Assembly: GCA_027627225.1 (NCBI GenBank)
Contig: CM051030.1
Span: 20,603,105 to 20,667,104, forward strand
From: Congeria kusceri
Taxonomy: Eukaryota > Mollusca > Bivalvia > Myida > Dreissenidae
Direction of reading: 5' to 3'
DNA: 64,000 nucleotides
The notes under the pieces were generated by a model that saw only the letters and a list, made by a program, of their open reading frames with translations, did no database searches and was not told the DNA's origin. Positions 11,601 through 23,835 of the stretch are shown here, one piece after another. The translations under genes and the position numbers were made by a program. Position 1 is the stretch's first letter; every line of letters starts with the position of its first letter.

Positions 11601-12329
11601 AAAATGCAATAGTGTGTAGGTTTAAATACCTCAGGCATGTAAAATGAAAGTGTTTTCATATAAATATTTATGGAACATTAATAAGGAATGGATTATCTGT
11701 CCAGGTACATATATGTAACTTTTATTACAACCGTTCACAATAACGGATTATCTGTCCAGGTACATGTATGTAACTTTTATTACAACCGTTCACAATAACT
11801 ATCTAATTTTTGGACGTGAAAGTAGCGATCAAACTCCTGTCGGAACAATATAGACAAAGAAGGAACACTTTCCATCACAGAAATGGTCGTTCCCCGGTAC
11901 AGCCTGTCAGCAAACATTGCCCATATAAAAAGTAGCTCAATGTTTGCATAGGGCTTACAAGTGCAGCTAACACTTCGCCTATAAACAAATTCAATGTAGT
12001 AGATCTAAAGTGAAAATGTATGATATAAGACGGTCTTATATACTAAGACTGATATACTACATTTCTTACACATTGCCTAAACATTACATCCAGCTAATTT
12101 ACTTACACAACAACATGATTGACCATGCTGGTGAATAATATTTTCTATGCATTTCAATTGTCATCTCCAACAATTCACTAAAGCACTCTCACAAAACTGT
12201 GTAACCGGCTAGCTGGTTTCATAAGATCTAAAAATAGCACACTGTATACACCTGGCTGGAATGTGGTCTGCTGTATTAATTTTTGAGTAATACAGGCTGA
12301 TTGAAATTACAGTGCTGCAGTATAAACAA
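11601..12329. other. Unassigned DNA inside the nested element
   Basis: No coding sequence was found. It contains a 55-bp tandem duplication (11690-11799) and a small palindrome ATATAAGAC-G-GTCTTATAT near 12028. Confidence 0.5.
11690..11799. repeat. 55-bp tandem duplication
   Basis: The copies at 11690-11744 and 11745-11799 start GGATTATCTGTCCAGGTACA and are nearly identical. I count a single difference (ATAT against GTAT). Confidence 0.85.
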
Positions 12330-14006
12330 TGTAGTCAGTTTTGACCCCAGGGGCATAACTTGAACAATCTTTGTAGAGGACCACTATACTATGTTGCATA
12401 CCAACTATAAAACCTCCGGGCCTTGTGGTTTCTGGAGAAGATTTTTAGTCATTTTGCTATTTAAATGTATATAAACAATGTGACCCCCAGGGTGTGGCCA
12501 ATTTTGAACTCAGGGACATCATTTAAACAATCTTTGTAGAGGACCATTATACAATGTTATCAACCGAATATGAAACCTCTTGGCCTTGCAGTTTCAGAGG
12601 AGGAGATTTATAAAGTCATTTGGCTATTTAAGTTTGTATAAACCATGTGACCCTCGGGATGTGACCAGTTTTGACCCCAGGGGCATCATTTGAACAATCT
12701 TTGTAGAGGACAACTATACAATGTTACATACCAAATAATTAACCTCTGGGCCTTGTGGTTTCAGAGGAGATTTTTAAAGTCATTTTGCTATTTAAATGTA
12801 TATAAACCATGTGACCTCCGGGGCGTGGCCAATTTTGAACCCAGGAACATCATTTAAACAATCTTTGTAGAGAACCATTATACAATGTTACCAACCGAAT
12901 ATGAAACCTCTGGGCCTTGCAGTTTCAGAGGAGAAGATTTTTAAGTCATTTTGCTATTTAAGTCTGTATAAACCATGTGACCCCCGGGGTGTTGCCAGTT
13001 TTGACCCCAGGGGCATCATTTGAACAATCTTTGTAGGGGACCACTATACAATGTTACCTACCAAATATGAAACCTCTGGCCCTTGCGGTTTCAGAGAAGA
13101 AGATATTTAAGGTTATTCTGCTACTTAAGTCTCTTTAAACCATGTGACCCCTGGGATGTGGCCAGTTTTGACCCCTGGGGCATCATTTGAACAATCTTTG
13201 TAGAGGACCACTATACAAATATATACCAAATATGAAACCTCTAAGCCTTGCGGTTTCAGAGGAGAAGATTTTTAAAGTCATTTTGCTATACAAGTCTATA
13301 TAAACCATGTGACCCCTGGGGCATGGCCAGTTTTGACCCCTGGGGCATCATTTGAACAATCTTTGTAGAGGACCACTATACAATGTTAGATACCAAATAT
13401 GAAACCTCTAGGCCTTGCGGTTTCATAGGAGATGATTTTTAAAGTCATTTTGCTATACAAGTCTATATAAACCATACTAAAAAATCTTAACATGAAACCA
13501 CAAGGCCAGAGGTTTGTTCAAGGTTTTTCAACTTATGCCCCTGGGGGAAAAAAAAGCCACGCCTCGGGGATGCAAATTCCAATTGGGTTACAAGGTCTCA
13601 GGTGAGCGTCCTAGGGCCCTCAGGTCCCTCTTGTTTGAAGCGCCACTTTGCCCTTTTCAAAGGCAAATGCCGCCACTCGCCCTAATCGTCAACGATCTTA
13701 ATTGCCTTTTGACCACTTTATCGGCCCTATGTCTGCGAAAAAGGGTGGCCACTGTTTTCTGTTATTGTCGCTTCTACTGTGCTTCATTTATTGCATATAC
13801 GCATTCTAATCGATTTGATTAAATCAATAACTGTACTAATGATTGTCAGCTTGGTTCTTGAACCTGATTCTTAAACCGACCAAAGTGGTGACATTTAGGC
13901 CTAATTGATGATGCATTTACGATTACGATTGGACATTCCCCCTCTCACTATCTGTGTTTGTTATGGATTGATTTTTGAATTAATACAATTCTTTATTTCA
14001 ACTGAC

Positions 14007-15108
14007 CAGACTTTGTGACGTAACTGGGTTGCCCGATGCCCGGGACAAGTAATTTGATTTCGGGCTAGCAGAAAATGACAGATGCTTGCCCGTTCGTGCA
14101 AGTGTTTTCAGATGCATATATATTATGTGGAAACAGAAATGCATTACAAATAACATTTAAGATTGTTTCTTTGAAGAAAATATATACAAAACCTGCTGTT
14201 TTATTGGCACATAAAGTATTTACACATAAACATATGATGTCATCATGCTGTGCCGTCTTCATTTTTGTATAGACGCTTATTTAAATATATAGACAATTGA
14301 TCGTAGTCGAGTAAGATAAATGCTTCTCGGTTAAAAGCTGAAGATGCAGACTACCTTAGTTGAGTTGGAGTACTTGCTACTTTGGCTGAAATTGAAGTGT
14401 GCACATGCTTGCATTGTTTGCGGTAATTAACAAATATATAAATATTTCATTTTGAATGAAACTAATGGAATCAGTGCATGTTGTTTGAAAGTAAAACTGC
14501 ATTGAAATATTTGTCTTTGGTAGGAACTATTTTGGAACTACTTTCGTCAAATGTAGCTTGCAGTTTTATAAGAGCGGAATAGCGGGTTGCTGCACCCTGC
14601 TCCTTGTTTAGCTTCGCTCTGCTGCCCCTCTGAGTTGGTTCACAGAGAAATGTTGAACATATATCTTTTGAAATACAACACATTTGTGCAAATATGATTA
14701 TAGAATATATATACTTTGTATAAAAACATTAATTAGAAGCATTTAAGTGAGTTATAAAGTTATTAAATATAAAAAAAATCCAGCTTTCCACCCCTCGCCT
14801 TTTGCGCAGAGCCACATTCCTGCTTGACCCTATATATTTCCTTGTTTATCTCGTAAATCCCATTTGACACATGACATACAAAATATGAATGTATTTACCA
14901 TTTTGAGGGAGGACAACAAAAACAAGGTGACAAACATGACTATGGAAATAAAATATGAATAAATACAATTATAGAACACGTCATTTTCTTGTATGGCTGT
15001 AGAGTACCATTTGAAGTTTGAACAAGTTAAACACATATCGGGCAAGTGGTTTTGCTAACAAGCTTGCCCGAACTGGCAAGTGCTTTGAAAAAATTAAGGT
15101 GAAGACTG
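14007..15108. mobile_element. hAT-like MITE with perfect 8-bp target duplication
   Basis: The 1.1-kb insertion begins CAGACTTTG and ends GAAGACTG, giving short imperfect TIRs starting CAG. It is flanked on both sides by CAACTGAC (13999-14006 and 15109-15116). Copy 1 of the host transposon has the empty site (CAATTGGCAAATACTTTTA). Eight-base duplications and CAG termini are typical of the hAT superfamily. No transposase frame is present. Confidence 0.75.
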
Positions 15109-16231
15109 CAACTGACAAATACTTTTAGCACTGCGAAAATGTAAAAATACAAATATTGACACCTGAAAAATATAGTTATAGTACGTATGTGTAGAAACTA
15201 ATATATATTTAGATGATACATTTTTTTTTTTAATTTACTTCATTGATTGAAGAAACCTTTAGTAGCTTAATTTCAGGTCAAAAACCGGTAGTGGTGTTCT
15301 CTGTCTAGAGACTTGAGGTGTGAAAAGGAACCAAGTTGTATATTGGTATGCGTGTCAGATATGACTTACCTGTCAACACCTTTTGGGCCCCAAATGTCAA
15401 AAAAAACAACTAGCCCCTACAAAATATTTCCGGACGTGTCGTTTAAGAAGGACCCACACTGAAGTTTTTATTACAGATTCTATATTATTTTCAAACTTTC
15501 CTAATAAAAACCTTACATACGTAGAGCAATTCTGATCAGTGCCTTGGACAAACAGTAAATTATCTTATTGTATATTGTTTTTGTACTTATGTGTTAAATC
15601 ATCGGACAAAAATTTGTGAAAAAGTTTTTTTGATTAACTTGTTGCTTATTTGTGAAAGATGGAAAATGCCGATGTCCAAACGGAGGTTGGCACAAACTTT
15701 AAAAAGAGAATGTAAAAGTGGCAAAAACTATGATTCGTTTATTAAAATTTGTGCAGAGGGCAGACGGAACTGAAAGGTAATAATTTATTTGCTACGAATC
15801 TTTAGGTTTGTAAATATAAAGTATCGATCAATAATTACTGGTACTAAGAATATAATTATGTGATCCACAGAGCTTGCTTCCCAAATTTCTCCATACGTTA
15901 CGGACAATCAAGAAAACACGCCGCATATTACTTACATTAGATAAAGAGAATTATATGAAATAAATGCGTTCGGCAGATATACAACAAACAAGATGTTTTT
16001 CTCGTTAGTTTAATCCATGTGAATATTGAATATTGCATGTGCTCAAACTTGTATTTGGTACAAGAGTGTGAAACATGCTTTTATATATTTTTTTATATGT
16101 GTATATATAAATATGATACCCATAGCCAATACACTGAAACACATGTGTCCTTTTAAAAGGACATAGTGCACTAAAATGCCTTTTTTTAATATGTTGCGCC
16201 ATGCCCCTCTGCCTTCCTGGATAAAACACTA

Positions 16232-16984
16232 AAAGTATTTAGTTATAACACATCTGTGCGCATACCAAGTTCAAAGCTGAAACATTCTCTGGCAAAACAT
16301 TTATTGGGTGAAACATTCTGGATGCCTCAGACAGTGGAAAAGCAACCCATTGGTGACATAAATAATTTTCTTTGTCCTTTCAGTCTGTCGGGTTTATGAC
16401 GACGCTTGACCGCTTTGTGATTTGTGTGACGAACAACTGCGGAAACTAGCTATATATACATGTATGCTATAGAAAAATTGTTCATTGTGACATTGAAACC
16501 AGCATTACTGTAACTGTCCAAGGTGCTGTTCAAAATGGGTACATGGGAAGTGTCTGTGGTATCAGCCCAACTCAATAGCTGGTGATGAACCTGCTTGGTT
16601 TTGACTCAACTGTACTAAAACTTGTGAAAAAGTGACCTAAGTACTGGTTCTACACAGGAATATACTAATTTAAAGATTTCTGTGCGTTGAGCATTACTAA
16701 TGTATTTTTGTGATACTTGTTTCAGTATAATTGAATAATTTTGTTTAATAGTGTGCTGTGGATGTGATTTTAAAATGCTTTATATTTATTGCTAACAATA
16801 AAAAGATACTACATGGAAATTTTTTCTTGTTGTGTTATTCATTAACTTAATCAATGAAGATAATTAAGCTGCACTTTATTCCTTATGATGGTACTATTAT
16901 GACACAGGTCTATTTATATTTGGAACTGCAGGACTCATCCTGTATATACTGCTGCCAGATCTACTACAATCACAGATTTTGATG
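16232..16984. other. AT-rich DNA, nothing recognised
   Basis: No coding exon or repeat family was identified in this interval. Confidence 0.45.
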
Positions 16985-17278
16985 TAAGGTTGTTTGTTGC
17001 TTTTGGATTTTTTGCCGTATTCAATAGTATTACTATTTCAGTCATATAACGGCAGTCAGCTAACCTACTAACTTTTCCTGGGCAAGATAGCCGATCTAAG
17101 TGATTTACCAGTACCAAGTATACATACTTTAATGCCACTAACTACTGCTCTACTTAAATCAAAGGTAGGGAGAGAATGGCCATAGAAATTATTTATGACC
17201 AATCCCACGTAAGTTATGTGGCCAGTTTGGGGCTTGAACTCACAACATCCGGATTGACAACTAAGCTAGCTGGGTCTG
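16985..17278 (-). mobile_element. tRNA-derived SINE (minus strand)
   Basis: Reading from 17278 downward, a tRNA-like head is visible. It has an A-box-like CTAGCTTAGTTGTC and a B-box-like TGAGTTCAAGCCCC. A body follows with GATCGGCTATCTTGCCCAGG and TGACTGAAATAGTAATACTA. The element ends in a tail after AATACGGCAAAAAATCC, rich in CAA. This head-body-tail order fits a bivalve tRNA-SINE. The family name cannot be fixed without a library search. Confidence 0.6.
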
Positions 17279-17502
17279 GTTTGTATTCAGGTTGCAATTG
17301 TCAAAAGAAAAAAAATCATATAAAAATAAAATATACATTAAATTAATATATCTGTGAGAAACCTCCACTCAACTAATCAAATAAAACTTTAAATTAATTT
17401 TATTGGTCTATGAAAATGTACTCGATGTTGTAGGCTATTTTTTTACACATTTAGTACTAAGTAAATCATTTAATGTGTAAAAAATATACCAATTAAATGT
17501 TG

Positions 17503-18235
17503 TAACAAGAGGACCATGATGGCCCTAGGTCGCTCACCTGATATCTATGTATTAAGTTTAATTAAAATATCTCAATACGTTCTCAAATTATTGAGCAAAA
17601 AACAGTTTTTCTATTTTTAGTAACAGCGACCTTGACCTTGACCGCACCCATACATACGTAAAGCAAGGTCTCGATATAAGGTATCTACATATGAAGTTTC
17701 ATTCAAATATCTCAATGCGTTCTTAAGTTATTGAGCGTAAACTATTTTTGACTTTAATAACAGTGACCTTGACCCCACCCACCCCATACCCAAACCCAAG
17801 TGAGGTCTCGATATAAGATATGTGTATTAAGTTTCTTTAAAATATTGCAATGCGCTTTCAAGTTGTTGAGCGGAAACCGTTTTTCTATTTTCAATAACGG
17901 TGACCTTGACCCCACCCACCCCAAATGCAATCCCAATCGAGGTCTCAATATAATGTTTTTATGTATTAAGTTTTATTACAATATCTCAATGCGTTCTCAA
18001 GATATTGAGCGGAAACCGTTTTTCTATTTTTAATAACAGTGACCTTGACCCCTCCCACCCCATATGCAATCCCATGGGAGGTGTCGATATAAGGTATCTA
18101 TGTATTAAGTTTCATTAAAATATCCCAATGCGTTCTAAATTTATTGAGCGGAAACCGTTTTTCTATATTTAGTAACAGTGACCTTGACCACACCCATCCC
18201 CTATGCAATCCCATTCGAGGTCTCGATATAATGCT
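17503..18235 (-). repeat. Satellite-cored element type G (about 138-bp units)
   Basis: The plus strand opens with AACAAGAGGACCATGATGGC, the reversed 3' hairpin, then CGCTCACCTGAT. Five units repeat ATTAAGTTTCATTAAAATAT, TTCTCAAGTTATTGAGCGGA and AACAGTGACCTTGACC at 17556, 17692, 17827, 17966 and 18104. At about 18235 it fuses directly to a type E array, so its other end is missing. Confidence 0.75.
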
Positions 18236-19334
18236 TTAACCAAATATGAAACCTCTGGTCCTTGTGGTTTCAGAGATTTTTTAAATCATTTTGCCATTCT
18301 TTCAGAGAAGAATTTTTTTATCATTTTGCCATTTACGTCTATATAAACCATGTGAGCCCCAGGTTGTGGCCAGTTTTGACCTCATGGGCATCATCTGAAC
18401 AATCTTTGTAGAGGACCACTATACAACATTACATACCAAATATAAAACCTCCGGGCCTTGCTGTTTCAGGAAAGAAGATTTTTAAAGTCATTTTGCTATT
18501 TAAGTCTATATAAACCATGTGAGCTACAGGGTGTTTTGACCCCAGGGGTATCATCTGAATCATCTTTATAGAGGAACACTATACAATGTTACATACCAAA
18601 TATGAAACCTCTGGGCCTTGGGGTTTCGATGGGGGAAGATTTTTAAAGTCATTTTGCTATTAAAGTCTATATAAACCATGTGACCCCCGGGGTGTGGCCA
18701 GTTTTCACCCTAGGGGCATCATTTGAACAATCTTTGTAGAGGACCACTATACAATTTTACATACCAAATATGAAACTTCTAGGCCTTGCGGTTTCAGAGA
18801 AGATTTTAAGTCATTTTGCCATTCAAGTCTATATAAACCATTTGACCCCGGGGTGTGGCCAGTTTTGACCCCAGGGGCATCATTTCAACAATCTTTGTAG
18901 AGGACCACTATACAATTTTACATACCAAATATGAAACCTCTGGGCCTTGCGGTTTCAGAGGAGATTTTTAAAGTCATTTTGCTATTCAAGTCTATATAAA
19001 CCATGTGACCCCCGGGGTGTGGCCAGTTTTGACCCCAGGGGCATCATTTGAACTATCTTTGTAGAGGACCACTATACAATTTTACATACCAAATATGAAA
19101 CCTCTGGGCCTTGCAGTTTCAGAGGAGAAGATTTTTAAAGTCATTTTGCTATTTAAGTCTATATAAACAATGAGACCCCTGAGGCATGGCCAGTTTTGAC
19201 CCCAGGGGCATAATTTGAACACTCTTCGTAGAGGACCATTAAACAATGTTAAATACCAAATATGTAAAAACCTCTGGGCCTTGTGGTTTCAGAGGAGAAG
19301 ATTTTTAAAGTCATTTTGCTATTTAAGTCTATAT

Positions 19335-20570
19335 TGTAAGCTACCTTACAATGAAGATTCTTGATAATATCAGTGTCGATTAGAGTTTGAGTCTGGCAGC
19401 AAACTCTAGTAAAGACGGAGATGAATTAAAGTTTCAAAAATCATCATTTATTCGTAGATCTACTTTCATATTATCGATAACATAATTATTATATTCATTT
19501 CGGTTTATTCAGTATGGCGGTACAGTAATGACGAACGTTTGGCGAACAGTTGCTCAGTTTTAAAATATCTTTACAGTATCATAAAGTAGTTCCTAGAAAC
19601 GTTCTTAAGTATATTTACTGTAACTTCAATAATAATCAGCTGTTAATAGAATAAATATATTGCTAGAACGTTCGCAAATAGTTAAGTGCGTTTTTAAATC
19701 GTATCTTCAATGTTGTTCAGGATTTTACAATGTTTTAGTTCTTACTTTTAAGGTTTTCTATGTAGTGAACAGTGATGTTTGTTGTTAGCAACTGTTGCCA
19801 AAACTGAGCGGAGAACCTCCTTATATACCCTTTGGATGCCGCAAATTTGGCTGCAGCCAATCAGATTCTGCAGATTTAGCTGCAACCAATCAGAATCATG
19901 CAGCATCCTGCAGCATATAAGGAAGTAATGTGGCTATTCCTTAACAATAATAAAAACTACAATTCCAATAAATCAACAATCACATAAATATTACTTCTTA
20001 ATCATAGAAGAAGTTGAACTCTATACATAAAAACAACCAGTAGGTTCAAATATGCATGATTTATAACAATACAATTTGAAATGCTGCATCATGACAACTT
20101 CAGTAATTCCTACGCAGCCAGCGTCTCAAATAGTTCCTAGTGAACCATTAAGGTTTAACAATAAACATGTATGAACAATATGCAATTTATAATAGAAATA
20201 ATCTTAAAATGCACAAAGAAAAGCTATTATTAACAATCTGACATGTCTTTAAGGATAAAATGCATTTAATAACATTCTATCATATTCTAACGCATGTAGT
20301 AAACAATGTACATTGCTGCAGCCATTTTGACAGTGCAGGAATTTTGGTACTGTGCAAAAATGGATTATTCTTTCAACAATCAACGTTAAATGGACTAAAC
20401 AGGAGGTAAATACAAAGATTTAAATTCATTAAAGTTTGTAGAACAATATCCTGCTAAAACAATGAATTTTATAGACAAAGCAATAACAACAATAATATTG
20501 TGTACTAATATTCGGTCGGGGAATAAATTCGGACAATGTTTACTTGTAAGATAAGAATATGTACATTACA
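19335..20570 (+). mobile_element. Probable solo LTR (TG...CA, 1236 bp)
   Basis: The insertion begins TGTAAGCTACCTTACA and ends GTACATTACA, so it has TG...CA termini. The flanks are CTATA(T) and CTATT, compatible with a 4-5 bp target duplication. It contains two CCAAT boxes and a TATAA spaced like a promoter, and AATAAA-like signals downstream. No internal coding region is present, so a solo LTR left by recombination is the simplest reading. A non-LTR origin is not excluded. Confidence 0.5.
19857..19920 (+). promoter_or_regulatory. CCAAT x2 plus TATA promoter-like block in the LTR
   Basis: GCCAATCAGA at about 19856 and ACCAATCAGA at about 19885 are followed by CATATAAGG at about 19914. The spacing is plausible for an RNA polymerase II core promoter reading to the right. 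Confidence 0.45.
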
Positions 20571-21060
20571 CTATTAACCATGTGACCAATCGGGTGTGGT
20601 CTGTTTTGACCCATGGGGCATAATTTGAACAATCTTTGTAGAGTACCACTATAGGATGTTAAATACCAAATACAAAACCTCTGGGCCTTGCGGTTTCAGA
20701 GAAGAAGATTTTAAGACATTTTGCTATATAAGTTTATATAAACCATGTGACCACCTGGGCGTGGCCAGTTTTGAACCCAGGGGCATAATTTGAACACTCT
20801 TTGTAGAGGACCACTATAGGATGTTACATACCAAATATGAAACCTCTGGGCCTTGTGGTTTCAGAGGAGGAGATTTTAAAAGTCATTTTGCTATATATTC
20901 TATATAAACCATGTGGCCCCCGGGGTGTGGCCCGTTTTGACCCCAGGGGCATAATTTGAACAAACTTTGTAAAGGACCACTAAAGGATGTTACATACCAA
21001 ATATGAAACCTCTGGGCCTTTCAATTTCAGAGGAGAAGATTTTAAAAGTCATTTTGCTGT

Positions 21061-21847
21061 CAGTGTTCTGCCGTGAATTTGGACTATTGGGGACAAGGGC
21101 CCTCTAGGCTTGAAAAAGTGGGGACATATAACAAAAATGTAGGGACATGGACAAAAAAGTTTTTCACCTCATGTATATTCCCAAAGCAGATTTTTGTTTT
21201 GAAAAGTAGGTACTAGCTGTATTCATGCTTGTTTTTATTTCTTTTCAAAAAAGGATTAATACACAATATTGTGTTCTTAATTAATTCATAACGTTCTATT
21301 GATCAATGTTACACTGCATCCTTTAATACCTTATAATCTTGCCGTATTAATTCCAATTTGAACAAACAATAAAATCCGTTGTAAACACAAGGCGTTAATA
21401 ATGAAACCTGTTAAAACTACAAAGTGTAACAGTGTGACATCATCAATTAGCCGGGCATCCAAAACTGCAAGCTGTTAGCAACACCCATAGCAACAGTGTG
21501 GGTTAATTTGACTTCAAAAGTCTTTGATGTGTCTGCCGAAATGCGGCTGTCGTCTAGCAGTTTGTAACTGAAAAGCGTGTTTCACGGTAAGCATGTGGAC
21601 TGGACCACGTGTACAATTAACAATTCATACTACTGTATCTGAACTGCTCAAGCGCTGCCGATAGAGCGTAAATGAATTAGTGTTCTAGGGAAAAAATTGT
21701 TTATAAATTTATATAAATATAAATTTTACTAAATACGCCGAATGATTTACTTGTTAATTGTGTGCGCCAGCAGACCAGCTGACGAAAATTTGGTGGAGAC
21801 AAATCATTAATTTTGGCGCCAATGGCCGCATCCACGGCAGAACACTG
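21061..21847. mobile_element. hAT-like MITE (787 bp) with 15-bp TIRs
   Basis: The termini are CAGTGTTCTGCCGTG (21061) and CACGGCAGAACACTG (ending 21847), perfect complements. It interrupts a type E unit. The flanks GCTGT and GCTAT suggest a 5-bp duplication with one change, shorter than the usual hAT 8 bp, so the superfamily is tentative. A 30-odd-bp fragment of the same end recurs at about 49722. Confidence 0.7.
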
Positions 21848-22570
21848 GCTATATATTCTACATAAACCATGAGACCCCCGGGGCGTGGCCAGTTTTGACC
21901 CCAGAGGCATAATTTGAACAATCTTTATAGAGGGCCACTATAGGATGTTACAAACCAAATATGAAACCTCTGGGCCTTGCGGTTTCAGAAGAGAAGATTT
22001 TTAAAGTCATTTTGCTATATATTCTATATAAACCATGAGACCCCTGGGGCGTGGCCCGTTTTGACCCCAGGGGCATACTTTGCACAATCTTTGTAGAGGA
22101 CCACTATAGGATGTTACATACCAAATATGAAACCTCTGGGCCTTGTGGTTACAGAGGAGAAGATTTTTAAAGTCATTTTGCTATATATTCTATATAAACC
22201 ATGTGACCCCCGGGGCGTGGCCCGTTTTGACCCCAGGGGTATAATTTGAACAATCTTTGAAGAGTAGCTCTAGAGGATCTCACATATACAATATGAAAGG
22301 TCTGGGCCTTGCGGTTTCATAGGAAAAGAGTTTTCACTTTTTAAATCTAGTTTTAGCTCTGGTGACCTACATATTCAGCAGACCAGAAAGATTTGAACAA
22401 CTTTGAAAGAGGTCCACCCAAGGATCATTCCTGTGAAGTTTGGTGAAAATCAGCCAAGCGGTTTAGGAGATGTTGTTTGAATGAAAAGTTGACGACGCAC
22501 ACACGCACGCACGACGGACAATGGGCGATCACAAAAGCTCACCTTAAGCACTTTGTGCTCAGGTGAGATA

Positions 22571-23152
22571 AAATGCATTCTTGAAAACCTAAATGTTAAT
22601 GTTCGAAAAGCAAATAGATGTTGGTGAGATTTATTGTGTTTCTTGTCTTTTTTGCTAAATATTGAACATTACGATCTTTTCGTAAATTAATTAAAGTTTA
22701 CCAATGAACAGAGCGTACTCCATTTAAGACAAATTATCGTCAAAAACTAGGTATTTTTAGTGAGATACGGAAGAGAAACAGTTACTGTCAGTGTGTATTT
22801 CAATTTGGGCAATATATCGCAGTATTTATCGCAATATATTTCAAAATATTGGGATATCGAAATATGGGCCAGTGATATCGTTACACCCCAATGCTAATCT
22901 AAAATAAGTAAAACTGAACACTCATCAAAGAATATGGTGGGAGTATTATTATTGTTTAATAACTTTGTAAGCTTACTTATGTAAATTAATTTATGTACAG
23001 CATACTAGTCTCCTTTAACTCGATTTGAGTGGCAATACATTCTATGGATATTTCAATTTGAAATGCATGCAAATTTATCAGTGAAGAGACTGCAATAAAC
23101 TACGAAATGTAATATCGCTGTATTGCAATGATAATAATAAAAACTAGAATTG
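22571..23152. other. AT-rich DNA with a DNA-transposon end fragment
   Basis: The stretch 22805-22893 has the TATCGCAATATAT repeats and the GATATCGTTACACCCC terminus seen at one end of some hAT-type MITEs. The opposite end is not found. The rest is unassigned. Confidence 0.35.
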
Positions 23153-23835
23153 TCACGAGTGACGGATATACCCCCACAATATGGCCTTGTCACAAAACTA
23201 TGGCATCTATTCGAAAGAAATAAACAGAGAGAGAATGCTTTAATTTGTGAATGGTCAACAGTCTATTTGGAAAAATTTAATTTCAATAGGAGCCATAACT
23301 CTGTCAACATTTAGTGGTTTGTAACCGAAGTTGATTTGGATCTGTATTTTATGATGTTACACCCATGTACCAAAAATATTTTTAATATGTGAAGCCTTTC
23401 ATGAGTTATTGTCCATGTTTTGGGGAATTTACGTTAAAAAGGGGTCATGACTGTGTCAAAATTTAGTGGTTTGTAACCAAAGTCGAACTCGACCTGTATT
23501 TTATGATGTTACACATGTGTAGCAATAATTATTTAAATATATCAAGCTATTGTTGAGTTATTGTCAGGAAACCATGTTTTTAGGGAATTTAAGTCAAATA
23601 AAGGGCCATAACTCTGTCAAAATTTAATGGTTTGTAACCAAAGTCGAACTTGACCCGTAATTTATGATGCTACACATGTGTACCATGAGTTATATTAATA
23701 TGTCAAGCCATTCTTGAGCTATCATCTTGAAATCATGTTTTTAGGGAATTTTAAATAGAAAAGGGGCCATAACTCTGTCAAAATGTAGTGGTTTGTAACC
23801 AACATCGAATTTGACCTGTATTCTATGATGTTATA
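23153..23835 (+). repeat. Satellite-cored element type J (about 160-bp units)
   Basis: The left end is GAATTGTCACGAGTGACGGA then TATACCCCCACAATATGG, a hairpin followed by a C-run, like types II and III. Four units repeat CATAACTCTGTCAAAATTTA and GTGGTTTGTAACC at about 23296, 23450, 23612 and 23772. The right end is not recognised. Confidence 0.7.

Larger units (their letters stand above)
11161..13636 (+). repeat. Satellite-cored element type E, rearranged, nested in TIR copy 2
   Basis: It starts TAGCTCACCTGAGC and ends in the family 3' end CTCAGGTGAGCGTCCTAGGG...TCTTGTTT. Flanking CCCCTTT and GAAGCGCC join up as in the uninterrupted copy 1. From 11511 to 11600 a second 5' end appears inverted (GCACTTTGTGCTCAGG). 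The 12330-13470 array (about 165-bp units with GAACAATCTTTGTAGAGGAC) runs opposite to the two outer ends, implying an internal inversion or fusion of two copies. Confidence 0.65.
11112..16231 (+). mobile_element. TIR DNA transposon, copy 2, with two nested insertions
   Basis: The left terminus AGTGTTTTATCCAGG is at 11112 and the right terminus CCTGGATAAAACACTA ends at 16231. Internal sequence matches copy 1 (7036-8196) in reverse orientation: GCGCCATGCCCC, GAAGCGCCACTTTGCCC, CCTGTCAACACCTTTTGGGC and AGCCAATACACTGAAACAC. Removing the insertions at 11161-13636 and 14007-15116 leaves about 1.5 kb. About 500 bp near 15520-16060, which includes a 60-codon frame at 15591-15773, is absent from copy 1. 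No transposase domain is recognised. Confidence 0.65.
18236..22570 (-). repeat. Satellite-cored element type E (minus) with two nested insertions
   Basis: Units of about 165 bp repeat GGCATCATTTGAACAATCTT, TACCAAATATGAAACCTC and TATATAAACCATGTGACC. The 5' end lies at the right (GGCGATCACAAAAGCTCACC, then GCACTTTGTGCTCAGGTGAG). The array is cut at TCTATAT|...|AACCATG by a 1236-bp LTR-like insertion (19335-20570). It is cut again at TTTTGCT by an hAT-like MITE (21061-21847). Sequence on both sides of each cut joins into a normal unit. Confidence 0.75.
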
